Below are positions 38,437 to 47,196 of a stretch of DNA of 64,000 bases, piece by piece. The stretch is taken from positions 310,001-374,000 of the forward strand of contig CP066886.1 of the NCBI GenBank assembly GCA_016745315.1. The letters are read 5' to 3'. The number at the start of each line of letters is the position of its first letter. Within the stretch, counting starts at the first letter, position 1. This DNA is from Arthrospira sp. PCC 9108. GTDB lineage: Bacteria; Cyanobacteriota; Cyanobacteriia; Cyanobacteriales; Microcoleaceae. Position numbers and translations under genes: made by a program. Below the pieces are notes generated by a model that searched no databases, was not told the origin of the DNA, and was given only the letters and a program-made list of their open reading frames with translations.

Positions 38437-39396
38437 TTAACTAGCTAGGTAATCATTAACATCCTGTTTGCGCTTACGAAGTTTGGTCAAAGCCTCCCGT
38501 TCAATTTGTCGGACTCTTTCACGACTGATATTAAGGCGATCGCCAATTTTAGCGAGAGTTAAAGTCTGTCCATCATCCAAACCAAAGCGCAGAGCTAAAA
38601 CCTGTCGTTGCTGGTCAGTAAGATCAGTCATCAAAGATTCTAAATCTGATCGCAAAGAAGAATTAAGAGCAAACTGCTCAGGGGAATTGGTAGTATCTTC
38701 CAACAGGTCAACCAATTCCGTATCCTGATTATCACCAACCCGCAGATCGAGAGATAAAGGAAGACGTGATTTTTCGAGATACTCACGAATCTGCTTAGGA
38801 GTGAGATCCAACTCAGCAGCCAATTCATTCATAGTAGCTGCTCGGCCTAACTGTTGTGCAAGTTGACGTTGTGCCTTTTTGATTTTATTAAGTTTTTCTG
38901 TGATATGAATCGGCAAGCGAATAGTACGGCCTTTTTCAGCGATCGCGCGGGTAATGGCTTGTCGAATCCACCAATAGGCATAGGTAGAAAACCGATAACC
39001 CTTAGTAGGATCGAACTTTTCAACTCCTCGTTGCATCCCGATAGTACCTTCCTGAATGAGATCGAGCAGATCCACATTGCGCTTGATATACTTTTTGGCC
39101 ACAGAGACCACCAGACGCAGATTAGCCTCTACCATCTTACGCTTGGCTAATTGACCCTGATGCAAGATATGTTGCAATTGTGCCACAGACAAGTTAACTA
39201 ATTCAGCCCATTGAGCCTCAGTAGGTTCATAGGCTAATTGTTTAGCCAACTCATTGCGTTTTTCCTGCAATAAAGTTGCCTGTTGTACCTGTTTACCATA
39301 GACAATTTCTTGCTCATGGGTCAGCAGAGGAACACGACCAATTTCTCGCAGGTAGGCCCGCACCGAGTCGGTGTCCGAGGTTTTAGCAGTTTTCAT
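38437..39396 (-). CDS. Group 2 sigma-70 factor (RpoD/SigA family)
   Basis: Non-essential-type primary-like sigma factor for promoter recognition under changed conditions. From ATG 39396 the product has 319 residues, with GGGAG six bases upstream. Region 1.2 is DSVRAYLREIGRVPLLTHEQE, region 2 holds NLRLVVSVAKKY, LIQEGTIGM and RFSTYAYWWIRQAI, region 3 follows, and region 4.2 is LNISRERVRQIEREAL. There is no long N-terminal region 1.1. The size resembles SigD/SigB-type cyanobacterial factors, but I cannot assign the letter. Confidence 0.92.
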   Translation of the reverse strand: MKTAKTSDTDSVRAYLREIGRVPLLTHEQEIVYGKQVQQATLLQEKRNELAKQLAYEPTEAQWAELVNLSVAQLQHILHQGQLAKRKMVEANLRLVVSVAKKYIKRNVDLLDLIQEGTIGMQRGVEKFDPTKGYRFSTYAYWWIRQAITRAIAEKGRTIRLPIHITEKLNKIKKAQRQLAQQLGRAATMNELAAELDLTPKQIREYLEKSRLPLSLDLRVGDNQDTELVDLLEDTTNSPEQFALNSSLRSDLESLMTDLTDQQRQVLALRFGLDDGQTLTLAKIGDRLNISRERVRQIEREALTKLRKRKQDVNDYLAS

Positions 39397-40000
39397 GGCA
39401 TCTCCCCGATAGCTCTGACAAATTAAGCCCATAACTTGAACTGGAAATAAAAGCGACGGGCAATCACGCTTTTCTCCGATGTAGCAGCCAGGCATCCTTA
39501 GTAGCCCAGCGCCTATCAACGCCAAGGCGTTTACATTACTCAACGTTATGTTACGAATGTTAACATTTATGAGACCAAATGACCATCCTTTTTTCGATTG
39601 AATTTTTATAATTTGCCAAATCAATTGGTTTGAGGGTAGCCCGTAATCAATTCTGCAATTGCATCATGGAAAACAAAATGGGATCGTGAGCGGATAATTT
39701 TAGCCCCCTCGCCATATCCGTCCCAGGGGATAGTCAGCTACAAACTGTGCATTGTTTCTAGGTTCAATAGTGAGGTATTGTCAGAAGTGACCAATAATTT
39801 GGGGTAAAGCCCCACCCTATAGGGGTGGCCAGCAATCAATCCTCAGCCAACTGGGTCTGTCTGTAAGGTGTGTCAGTTGTGGATAGTTTTCGGTTATCCG
39901 GTTATTTTTCTCAATCTGACGCACCCTACTAATCCTAATAATCTCCCCGTCTCTATGAAACGCGGGGAATGTCAATATGCCCTTATCACTTCCTCCGGTT
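39397..40000. other. Intergenic region between sigma factor and Anbu genes
   Basis: About 600 bp without a supported gene; it should contain both divergent promoters. A hairpin CCACCC-TATAG-GGGTGG (39812-39828) resembles the ends of IS605-type elements and may be a solo REP-like remnant. Open frames here (for example from 39868) lack any domain. Confidence 0.4.
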
Positions 40001-40768
40001 ATGACCTACTGTCTCGGTATAATTACTTCTTACGGCTTTGTAATGGCTGCCGACTCCCGCACCAACGCAGGAGTTGATTACATTTCTACCTATCGCAAAC
40101 TATTTGATTTTTCTAATCCTGGGGAAAGGGTGATTTTACTCTCTACCGCCGGAAACCTATCTATCACCCAGGGAATTATCAGCACACTAGAGAAAGACCT
40201 CAAAATTAACGACAATCAAAATCTCCATAACCTCGAATCGATGTATGATGTCGCTCGTTATGTAGGTGGTCAACTGCGGCGAATGCAAGAATTTGATGAA
40301 GCCTCCCTCAAAAAGCATAACATTGATGCTAGTTGCACCTTGCTCTTAGCTGGTCAGATTAAAGGTCAAGACCCCGCCCTATTCCTGATCTATAATCAAG
40401 GCAACTTCATCCATGCCACCAAGGACACCCCCTTCCTGCAAATTGGGGAGACCAAATATGGTAAACCCATTTTAGATCGTACCCTCAGTTTTAATACCCA
40501 ATTAGAGGCGGCCGCTAAATGTGCCCTTTTGTCTATTGACTCTACCATGAAGTCTAATATCTCTGTGGGTCCCCCTATCAATCTGGCTATGTATGAAAGA
40601 GATACTTTTGTAATTGATAACTGGCTGCGTCTGCGTCTGGGAGACCCCTACCTAGCCAAAATTAGGAAAATGTGGGAAGACTCCCTTAAACAAGCCTTTG
40701 AACACATTCCCAGCATCAACTGGCAACACCGGGAAGACCAATCCTCTGAGGATATTCTGATTGACTGA
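40001..40768 (+). CDS. Anbu-type bacterial proteasome-like peptidase
   Basis: Ntn-hydrolase related to proteasome beta subunits. From ATG 40001 the protein begins MTYCLGI, so removal of Met exposes the N-terminal Thr nucleophile expected of Anbu. The frame is open eight codons upstream, but that would bury the nucleophile, which decides the start. The 255 residues include VMAADSRTNAGVDYIS with the conserved Asp and the lysine-containing YRKLF, and a LLAGQIKGQDPALFLIYNQG strand pair. No partner genes seen with proteobacterial Anbu (ATP-grasp, transglutaminase) are adjacent. Confidence 0.85.
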   Translation: MTYCLGIITSYGFVMAADSRTNAGVDYISTYRKLFDFSNPGERVILLSTAGNLSITQGIISTLEKDLKINDNQNLHNLESMYDVARYVGGQLRRMQEFDEASLKKHNIDASCTLLLAGQIKGQDPALFLIYNQGNFIHATKDTPFLQIGETKYGKPILDRTLSFNTQLEAAAKCALLSIDSTMKSNISVGPPINLAMYERDTFVIDNWLRLRLGDPYLAKIRKMWEDSLKQAFEHIPSINWQHREDQSSEDILID

Positions 40769-40867
40769 GTTGGGGCAAATATCCCTCAGACAAGGTAAAC
40801 CTCACCCCAGGCTTACCTTGTCTATATCACTCAATCTATCTATCTAATCCATCATCAAAATTAACCG

Positions 40868-41827
40868 ATGACTAGATATATTATTAATCGCTTATTAACT
40901 GCTATTCCTACTTTGATAGCCATTAGTGTTGTATTATTTCTAGTCTTGGCATTAGCCCCCGGCGACCCTATGGGAGAGTTCGCCTCTAACCCTTCTATTA
41001 CCGCCGAAGTTCGCGAAAATATTAGGCGATCGCTAGGTTTAGATCAGCCGATATGGATTCGCTATTTTAAGTGGGCTTGGTCATTTTTACAAGGGGATAT
41101 GGGCTACTCTTTTACCAGCAGGGTTCCTGTCAGTGAACTAATTAGCCAACGACTACCCACCAGCCTCTGGATAGCTGGTTCTGCGTATCTTTTGGCAGTC
41201 ATTATCGCTTTCCCCTTGGGCATAATTTCCGCCATCAAGCGCTATTCACTATTTGACCAACTAGCTACCACCTTCGCTTTTTTGGGATTCTCCCTGCCAC
41301 CTTTTTTTACGGGGCTGTTATTTATTATTATCTTTAGTGTTAATCTCAACTGGTTTCCGTTTATCTATAATAGTAACCTACAGGTTACTAACTTATCCAC
41401 ATTCTGGCAACAAATTCAACAGTCAATAATGCCAATTTCGGTATTGGCATTATTCCAATCAGCCGTGTTAATGCGATTTATTCGGTCGGCTATCTTGGAG
41501 GAGTTAAACCGCGATTATGTCCGCACCGCACACGCTAAAGGATTACCTAATTTTCAGGTGATTAACTTTCATGTCTTACGCAATGCTTTAATTCCTGTTA
41601 TCACTTTAATGGCTTTAAATATCCCGGAAATTTTTACGGGCGCATTGGTTACAGAGCAGGTGTTTAGAGTCCCCGGAATTGGCGCGCTTTTGGTCAATTC
41701 TATTTATCGTAGTGATACCCCAGTCGTCATGGGTATTACCTTTGTTTATGCGGTTTTGGTCGTGTTTTTTAACCTCATTGCTGATATACTCTATGGATTT
41801 TTAGACCCTCGCGTTCAATATAAATAG
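40868..41827 (+). CDS. ABC transporter permease, DppB/OppB type
   Basis: Inner-membrane permease of a peptide/nickel-type ABC importer. The 319 residues have six transmembrane segments, the N-terminal LAPGDP motif and the EAA-like loop (LNRDYVRTAHAKGLPNFQVINFHVLRNALIP) that contacts the ATPase. It pairs with the DppC-type permease at 42136, but a 308-bp gap with a repeat element separates them. No ATPase or binding protein is adjacent. Confidence 0.9.
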   Translation: MTRYIINRLLTAIPTLIAISVVLFLVLALAPGDPMGEFASNPSITAEVRENIRRSLGLDQPIWIRYFKWAWSFLQGDMGYSFTSRVPVSELISQRLPTSLWIAGSAYLLAVIIAFPLGIISAIKRYSLFDQLATTFAFLGFSLPPFFTGLLFIIIFSVNLNWFPFIYNSNLQVTNLSTFWQQIQQSIMPISVLALFQSAVLMRFIRSAILEELNRDYVRTAHAKGLPNFQVINFHVLRNALIPVITLMALNIPEIFTGALVTEQVFRVPGIGALLVNSIYRSDTPVVMGITFVYAVLVVFFNLIADILYGFLDPRVQYK

Positions 41828-41839
41828 CTCAGGATGATT

Positions 41840-42095
41840 GTTAAGTTATGTAAAGAAATGTTAAGAAATGTTGCAAAAAATTTTTTTTGGCGGGGTGGTG
41901 GCTTTTTGGCTTGACTTGTGATATCATTTTACATAATGGGAATAGTTGCAAAATTTTTATTTATGCCAATACCCAATTATTTAACCTATCTGTCAATATA
42001 GTATCATTAGTTGCCCGCACTTGTCAACCCTCAGCCCTGATCTGGATGAACAATTTTTTTTAAATTGATGAAAACATCAACTTGATCAGATAAAA
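41840..42095 (+). repeat. Dispersed non-coding element, family A, copy 2
   Basis: Starts 13 bp after the DppB-type permease stop in the same orientation and fills the gap before the DppC-type gene. It shares GTTAAG, TTAAGAAATGTTG, the G-rich GGCGGGGTGGTGGC, TATCATTTTACATAATGGGAATA, CTTGTCAACCC and the end hairpin TTGATGAAAACATCAA with copy 1. A TTGACT/TAATGG promoter-like pair is present in this copy only. Confidence 0.75.
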
Positions 42096-42135
42096 TAAAG
42101 GTTAATGAATTAATCGGCAAAATATTAAAGGTGAT

Positions 42136-43032
42136 ATGACTAATGATGTGTTGAAAACCCGCAGTGTATTGTCAGATATATGGGTAAGATTTCGGCGGGA
42201 TAAAATGGCGGTAATTGGTAGTTGTGTGTTACTACTGATTATAGTGTCTATTATATTCGGTCCAATGATTTATACGACACCAACGGATCGGATTGATTTT
42301 GGTAATTCTGTGTTACCTCCTAGTTGGAATCATCCCTTTGGTACTAATGATTTAGGACAAGACCAATTAGCGAGGATTCTGAGGGGTGGACGCATTTCTT
42401 TAGCGGTGGGTTTGGCGGCGATGTTAGTGGCGATCGCTTTAGGAACTTTCATGGGTGCGATCGCCGGATTTTATGGAGGTATTATAGATAGTATATTAAT
42501 GGGAGTAACGGATTTATTTTTAGCGTTACCGCAACTGCCGATATTATTATTAGTAATTTACTTATTTCGGGAACCGATGAGAGCGATCGCCGGTTCCGAA
42601 GCGGGAATTTTCATTTTAATTGTATTAGTAGTAGGGGGACTTAATTGGATGTCTGTAGCCCGATTAGTGCGGGCGAGTTTTTGGTCAACGAGAGAGATGG
42701 ATTTTGTGATAGCAGCTAAGGCGATCGGGGCTAAACCGCACCGTTTAATTTTAGTTCATATTCTCCCGAATGTTCTGACTCCGATTATTGTCGCAGCGAC
42801 CCTATCAGTAGGAACAGCAATTATCACGGAATCAACCCTAAGTTTTCTAGGGTTAGGATTTCCCCCAGATATTCCCACCTGGGGAAGGATGTTATATGAT
42901 GCCCAAAACTACATAGAAACCGCGCCGCACATGGTTATATTTCCCGGTGCTGCCATTTTTTTAACAGTAATTAGTATTAACTATATTGGCGATGGATTAC
43001 GAGATGCACTAGACCCCAAATCTCATGTTTAA
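42136..43032 (+). CDS. ABC transporter permease, DppC/OppC type
   Basis: Second permease of a peptide/nickel-type importer, 298 residues. It has the N-terminal OppC_N segment (WVRFRRDKMAVIGS), GTNDLGQDQLARILRGGRISLAVG, six membrane helices and the EAA loop (EMDFVIAAKAIGAKPHRLI). Its C-terminal STLSFLGLGFPPDIPTWG is highly typical. The upstream DppB partner is separated by element A copy 2. Solute unknown. Confidence 0.9.
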   Translation: MTNDVLKTRSVLSDIWVRFRRDKMAVIGSCVLLLIIVSIIFGPMIYTTPTDRIDFGNSVLPPSWNHPFGTNDLGQDQLARILRGGRISLAVGLAAMLVAIALGTFMGAIAGFYGGIIDSILMGVTDLFLALPQLPILLLVIYLFREPMRAIAGSEAGIFILIVLVVGGLNWMSVARLVRASFWSTREMDFVIAAKAIGAKPHRLILVHILPNVLTPIIVAATLSVGTAIITESTLSFLGLGFPPDIPTWGRMLYDAQNYIETAPHMVIFPGAAIFLTVISINYIGDGLRDALDPKSHV

Positions 43033-43132
43033 TCCTGATAATTGGCACTGAGAAATAGGCGTTTATGCTAAAATATGGGTAATCAGATAAAAGCAGCATT
43101 TTTCAGTAATTAATTTTGATTTTGGTGGAATT

Positions 43133-43783
43133 ATGTATCAGCAAATGAGACTGTGGGATAATCAACCAGATATCAGCCATCCTAGTTCAGTGAAGGATTT
43201 AGGTAAAAAAGTGATTATTGATACTGATGGTTTGGTCATATTGTATGGCAATTTTTTGACGTTGACAGAAAGCGATCGCTTATTTTGGGAGTTGTATAAA
43301 TCCCTTAATTGGAGACAAGAAGAGATTAAAATATTTGGAAAAATCAGACCCATACCGAGACTGACAGCTTGGTATGCAGATGCAGGAAAATCCTATACAT
43401 ATTCAGGCATCAAACATCATGCACAACCCTGGAACCCGACACTTAAATCAATCAAATCCCAGGTTGAAGATATAGCGGAAGTGACTTTTAATAGTGTTCT
43501 AATTAATCTGTATAGGGATGGAAAAGATAGTATGTCGTGGCATAGCGATGACGAACCAGAACTAGGTAAAAATCCGATGATAGCGTCAGTCAGCTTAGGG
43601 GGAACCCGTCGATTTTCTGGGAAGCATAAAATCCACAAAAACCTGAAATTTAATATTGATTTAACCAGCGGTAGTCTGCTGTTAATGAAAGGGGAGACTC
43701 AGCACTTTTGGCAACATCAAATCCCCAAAACTTCCCAAGTTGTGGAACCGCGAATTAATTTAACTTTTAGAATGGTTAAATAA
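43133..43783 (+). CDS. alkB: Alpha-ketoglutarate-dependent dioxygenase AlkB
   Basis: Fe(II)/2-oxoglutarate enzyme that repairs alkylated DNA or RNA bases by oxidative demethylation. The 216 residues hold the HxD iron site in MSWHSDDE (near 136), NLYRDGKDS, ASVSLGGTRRF and the C-terminal RINLTFR with the 2-oxoglutarate-binding Arg. The length and PRLTAWYAD segment resemble ALKBH2/3-like forms. GGTGGA precedes the ATG. Confidence 0.9.
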   Translation: MYQQMRLWDNQPDISHPSSVKDLGKKVIIDTDGLVILYGNFLTLTESDRLFWELYKSLNWRQEEIKIFGKIRPIPRLTAWYADAGKSYTYSGIKHHAQPWNPTLKSIKSQVEDIAEVTFNSVLINLYRDGKDSMSWHSDDEPELGKNPMIASVSLGGTRRFSGKHKIHKNLKFNIDLTSGSLLLMKGETQHFWQHQIPKTSQVVEPRINLTFRMVK

Positions 43784-43981
43784 TCACAATAAATCAGATA
43801 TTTAGGAGGCGATCGCCTTGGCCACAAACCATCTCGCGCCCACCCCTAAGCTAGATTTAGGTGTGAATTTAGGCATTGGGTATTAAAATTTAATTAAGAA
43901 ATCCGGTTGCTCAGACTTGAGGGATATTTTATGGTATAGTATCCGAAAAAGTTTACCATTGAATATCATAGAGACTTGGGC

Positions 43982-46168
43982 ATGAACAAGAGCGAAGAAA
44001 TACAGGGTATTATTGCCCAACGTCAGCCCCTCGCCGAAAAGCTGGCAGATATCGAAACGGGTTTATCATCCCTGTGTGGTTTGATTCAGGGTTGCGAACA
44101 AGAACGCGATCGCCAGCTTGAATATTGGTCGGGGGATACCGCAACCGAGGCAAAACTCCGAAATCTCGACTTTGCCAAATTTGAGGAAATTGCCAGTGCT
44201 TCTCTGGGGTCATTGCACCGACTCCAGGGCAGATTTTCCCGCAAAACCCTTAATATTGGGGTGATTGGGCGCACGGGACACGGCAAAAGCACCTTGTTAC
44301 AGAGTTTGACGGGACTGAAAAATGATGTGATTCCGGCAATGCCGGGGAAGACTTGCACGGCAGCCCGTAGCACCATTTGTCATCAACCCGGAAATTTGAC
44401 CACCGCCGAAATTCAATTTCACGATCTCGAATCTTTTTTAACCGAGGTGATTATTCCCTATTACGAGAAACTCAGACTCACCCCGGTTCCGCGTTCTTTT
44501 AAGGAGTTTGCCGATAGCGCCATTCCCAGTTTACCCAGGGGCGAGGATGAAACAGACAGTAATATTTATAAACGCCTCAAAGAGGATTATCACAGCAATG
44601 GGAAAAAATATAAAGAATACTTGGGGAGGGGTTCTTTAACCATTCAAGACGAGTCGCAGATTTCTGATTATGTGGCGTCAAAATATAATCAGGATGGTCA
44701 ACTGATTAACCATGAATGTTTGGCGGTGAAGCACGTTAAAATCTCTTGTCCGTTTCCCTTGGATGAAATCGGCGCGATCGCTTTAGTAGATGTTCCCGGT
44801 TTAGGGGATTTTCGCTTAGCAGATGAGAGTTTAGTCATTGAAGCCCTAGCCCAAGAAGTAGATTTTATTCTATTTATTCGCAAACCGTCCAAAGACCGGG
44901 CAAACTTCGAGCAAAGCGATACACAATTATATGATTTGGCGAATAAAGCGTTAAACGATTTGCCGTCTCGGTCTATATTTGTTCTGAATGCCGATCACAA
45001 TGGGGAAAATCTGGAAAGTTGCCGTTCTCTGAAACGGGATATTGATTCAGAAACGGTGAAAATGCCCGTGTTAGATTGTGTGATTGCTGACTGTTATTCC
45101 CAGGAAGAAGGGAATAACAAAGTGCTTCAGGCAGTTCTGGATAATCTGCGATCAAACGTGACGCAACTAGACCGGAATTATACCCAACAAAAAATCGCCG
45201 ATTTGCAAGCCAGTCTCAAGGAATTAAAGCAGCAATTGCAATTAGCCCAAGCCGCGTTACCGAATATTGATAACGAGAAAAAAGATGATCGGTATTATGC
45301 TTTGTTTAAGTCTTTGTATAAGCAAATGAAGCGTGAAATTGAGGCATTGCTGAGACAACTCGAAGAAAATCGCCCGGAAATCGATAAAAATCTTCAAGCT
45401 GCAATTGAGCGAGTGATTAAAGAGTGTAAGAGTGAAAATATAATGCCTACTCTTACAGAAATTCAAGAGCGAAGAGATGAAGAAAAATCTTACGATATAG
45501 CGTATAAACAATACTTAAATGAATTAAGAGCCAGTTTATCTAGTCGCTTTCTAGATATTGACAAAGGATTGGCTGAAACAATTGAACGGACTAAAACTGA
45601 GGTGGCTAATGTTCTAGTAGAAAAATGTGATTTAGGTGGAATAGCACCAGGTCGTGGTTCAGATTTCATCAAGGAAGTGGCGAGCCAAATTCCCTTAGAA
45701 TATACGGAACTGAAAAAAGGGTTTGATATTCTCTCAGGATTTAATCTGTCTTATCGCGGATTAATTCAGCATCGGATTCGGTCGAAATTAGATCGGTTAA
45801 CCCCGGATAAAACCGCAAGCTTGAACATAAAAGGGGCAAACGATCAAATGATTTTAGAAATTATTTTAGAACAGTTAAAAGAACTGTATCAGGAAACCAT
45901 TTATGAATGTGAAAAGGCCTTGACTGGATTTTTATCCGAACCGAGTCAAGCATCATTTGCGATCGTTGAAGAATTTGCTGATCGCGTTTTTCGGGCTAAA
46001 GACGTAGAAAATGATTGGTATTCATTTTTGATGAGAAAGCGGGATAAGATTTGGAGAGAGTTTGAGAACCTACAAAAGCAAATTGATGCTATTCAAGAAT
46101 GGTCAAGACTTTTAGAATCGGTTTCTGGTCAGATCAATGATTTAGAAGCATCATTAAATAATTTGTAG
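43982..46168 (+). CDS. Dynamin-like large GTPase (operon gene 1)
   Basis: A 728-residue cytosolic GTPase. A short coiled N-terminus precedes the GTPase domain with P-loop GRTGHGKST (about 96-104), switch II DVPGLGD (near 270) and a G4-like LNADH (near 336). Three predicted coiled-coil stretches follow (from NYTQQKIADLQASLKEL on), in the size and order of dynamin-superfamily proteins. No membrane segment. ATG 43982 is preferred over TTG 43976. It is the first gene of a three-gene unit (39-bp and 11-bp gaps). A membrane-remodelling or conflict role is inference; GCGATCGC sites inside argue it is long resident. Confidence 0.8.
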   Translation: MNKSEEIQGIIAQRQPLAEKLADIETGLSSLCGLIQGCEQERDRQLEYWSGDTATEAKLRNLDFAKFEEIASASLGSLHRLQGRFSRKTLNIGVIGRTGHGKSTLLQSLTGLKNDVIPAMPGKTCTAARSTICHQPGNLTTAEIQFHDLESFLTEVIIPYYEKLRLTPVPRSFKEFADSAIPSLPRGEDETDSNIYKRLKEDYHSNGKKYKEYLGRGSLTIQDESQISDYVASKYNQDGQLINHECLAVKHVKISCPFPLDEIGAIALVDVPGLGDFRLADESLVIEALAQEVDFILFIRKPSKDRANFEQSDTQLYDLANKALNDLPSRSIFVLNADHNGENLESCRSLKRDIDSETVKMPVLDCVIADCYSQEEGNNKVLQAVLDNLRSNVTQLDRNYTQQKIADLQASLKELKQQLQLAQAALPNIDNEKKDDRYYALFKSLYKQMKREIEALLRQLEENRPEIDKNLQAAIERVIKECKSENIMPTLTEIQERRDEEKSYDIAYKQYLNELRASLSSRFLDIDKGLAETIERTKTEVANVLVEKCDLGGIAPGRGSDFIKEVASQIPLEYTELKKGFDILSGFNLSYRGLIQHRIRSKLDRLTPDKTASLNIKGANDQMILEIILEQLKELYQETIYECEKALTGFLSEPSQASFAIVEEFADRVFRAKDVENDWYSFLMRKRDKIWREFENLQKQIDAIQEWSRLLESVSGQINDLEASLNNL

Positions 46169-46207
46169 AACCATCAAATAACCAGAGTAACTTTGTGAGG
46201 ATAGTCA

Positions 46208-47185
46208 ATGACATCTTTTTGGAAAAACCTATTTCGCCAGGAACTACCAGTGCTAAACGTCACCATGTTGGGGCCGGGTGGTGTAGGTAAAACTAGCTTA
46301 CTAGCAGCCATGTATGACCAGTTTGATAACGTCAGTCAGGATTTACAACTGCGGGCTGAAGAACAAAGTAAATCTGAGTTAAAGACAAGACTCAAAGAGC
46401 TTAAAAGTATGGTGGAATCCAGCAGGAGTATCAAAGTGAAAGATGGGGTTAGCGGAACGAAAGGTGAACCCCGCTCCTTTAAGTTTGAGTTTGGACAAAC
46501 CGGAACTGCTCCAGCTTTAGAAATTAATTTCCAAGATTATCCAGGAGGATGGTTAGAAGGAGATGAACACAAAAAACAAGTCAAAGCCTTGATTCGAGAC
46601 TCCGTAGCCGTGTTGATTCCTATTAATACCCCCCCTTTAATGGAAAGGGAAGGAAAATACCATGAGAAGTTTAATCAGCCAACACAATTAAATGATCTCT
46701 TCAAAACTATCTACAAGGATTTAGATTCGCCCCGTCTGGTAATCCTTGCACCGGTTAAATGTGAAAAATACATGAACAACCCCCCAGAGCTATTTAAAGA
46801 GGTGAGAGAAGGCTATAAACAAATGCTGAATCAGTTTGCCAGTGAGAAGTTATTGCCAAAAGTGGCGGTGGTGATTACGCCAGTGCAAACCGTTGGCAGT
46901 GTAGTGTTTTCACGAGTTGAAGAAATTGATGATCAGCCAATTTTTTACTATCGCAAACCGCAGCCCAGCGACCCCTATCAGCCGAAAAATACGGAAGTTC
47001 CTTTACGGTATCTATTGCGCTTTTTGCTGAAATTACATCTGGATACGAGGCGGGCTTCTATATTCACCAGAATTCAGGATTCTTTTGGTCGAAATGTTGG
47101 GCTGCAAAATGCGGTGAGTCGCTTTGCAGAACCGAGAACCGATGAAGCGGATATTATTCAAGGAATAGAGTGGTTGAAACTATAA
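46208..47185 (+). CDS. P-loop GTPase of unassigned family (operon gene 2)
   Basis: A 325-residue protein. The P-loop GPGGVGKTS lies at residues 22-30, a switch-II-like DYPGGW follows near 110, and APVKCEKY near 180 replaces the usual NKxD. This pattern resembles the YcjX/DO-GTPase-like TRAFAC group reported in bacterial conflict loci; the assignment is tentative. GAGGA six bases before the ATG is a good ribosome site. It lies between a dynamin-like gene and a membrane coiled-coil gene, and the tight spacing suggests a joint complex. Confidence 0.72.
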   Translation: MTSFWKNLFRQELPVLNVTMLGPGGVGKTSLLAAMYDQFDNVSQDLQLRAEEQSKSELKTRLKELKSMVESSRSIKVKDGVSGTKGEPRSFKFEFGQTGTAPALEINFQDYPGGWLEGDEHKKQVKALIRDSVAVLIPINTPPLMEREGKYHEKFNQPTQLNDLFKTIYKDLDSPRLVILAPVKCEKYMNNPPELFKEVREGYKQMLNQFASEKLLPKVAVVITPVQTVGSVVFSRVEEIDDQPIFYYRKPQPSDPYQPKNTEVPLRYLLRFLLKLHLDTRRASIFTRIQDSFGRNVGLQNAVSRFAEPRTDEADIIQGIEWLKL

Positions 47186-47196
47186 GAGGATTAAAC

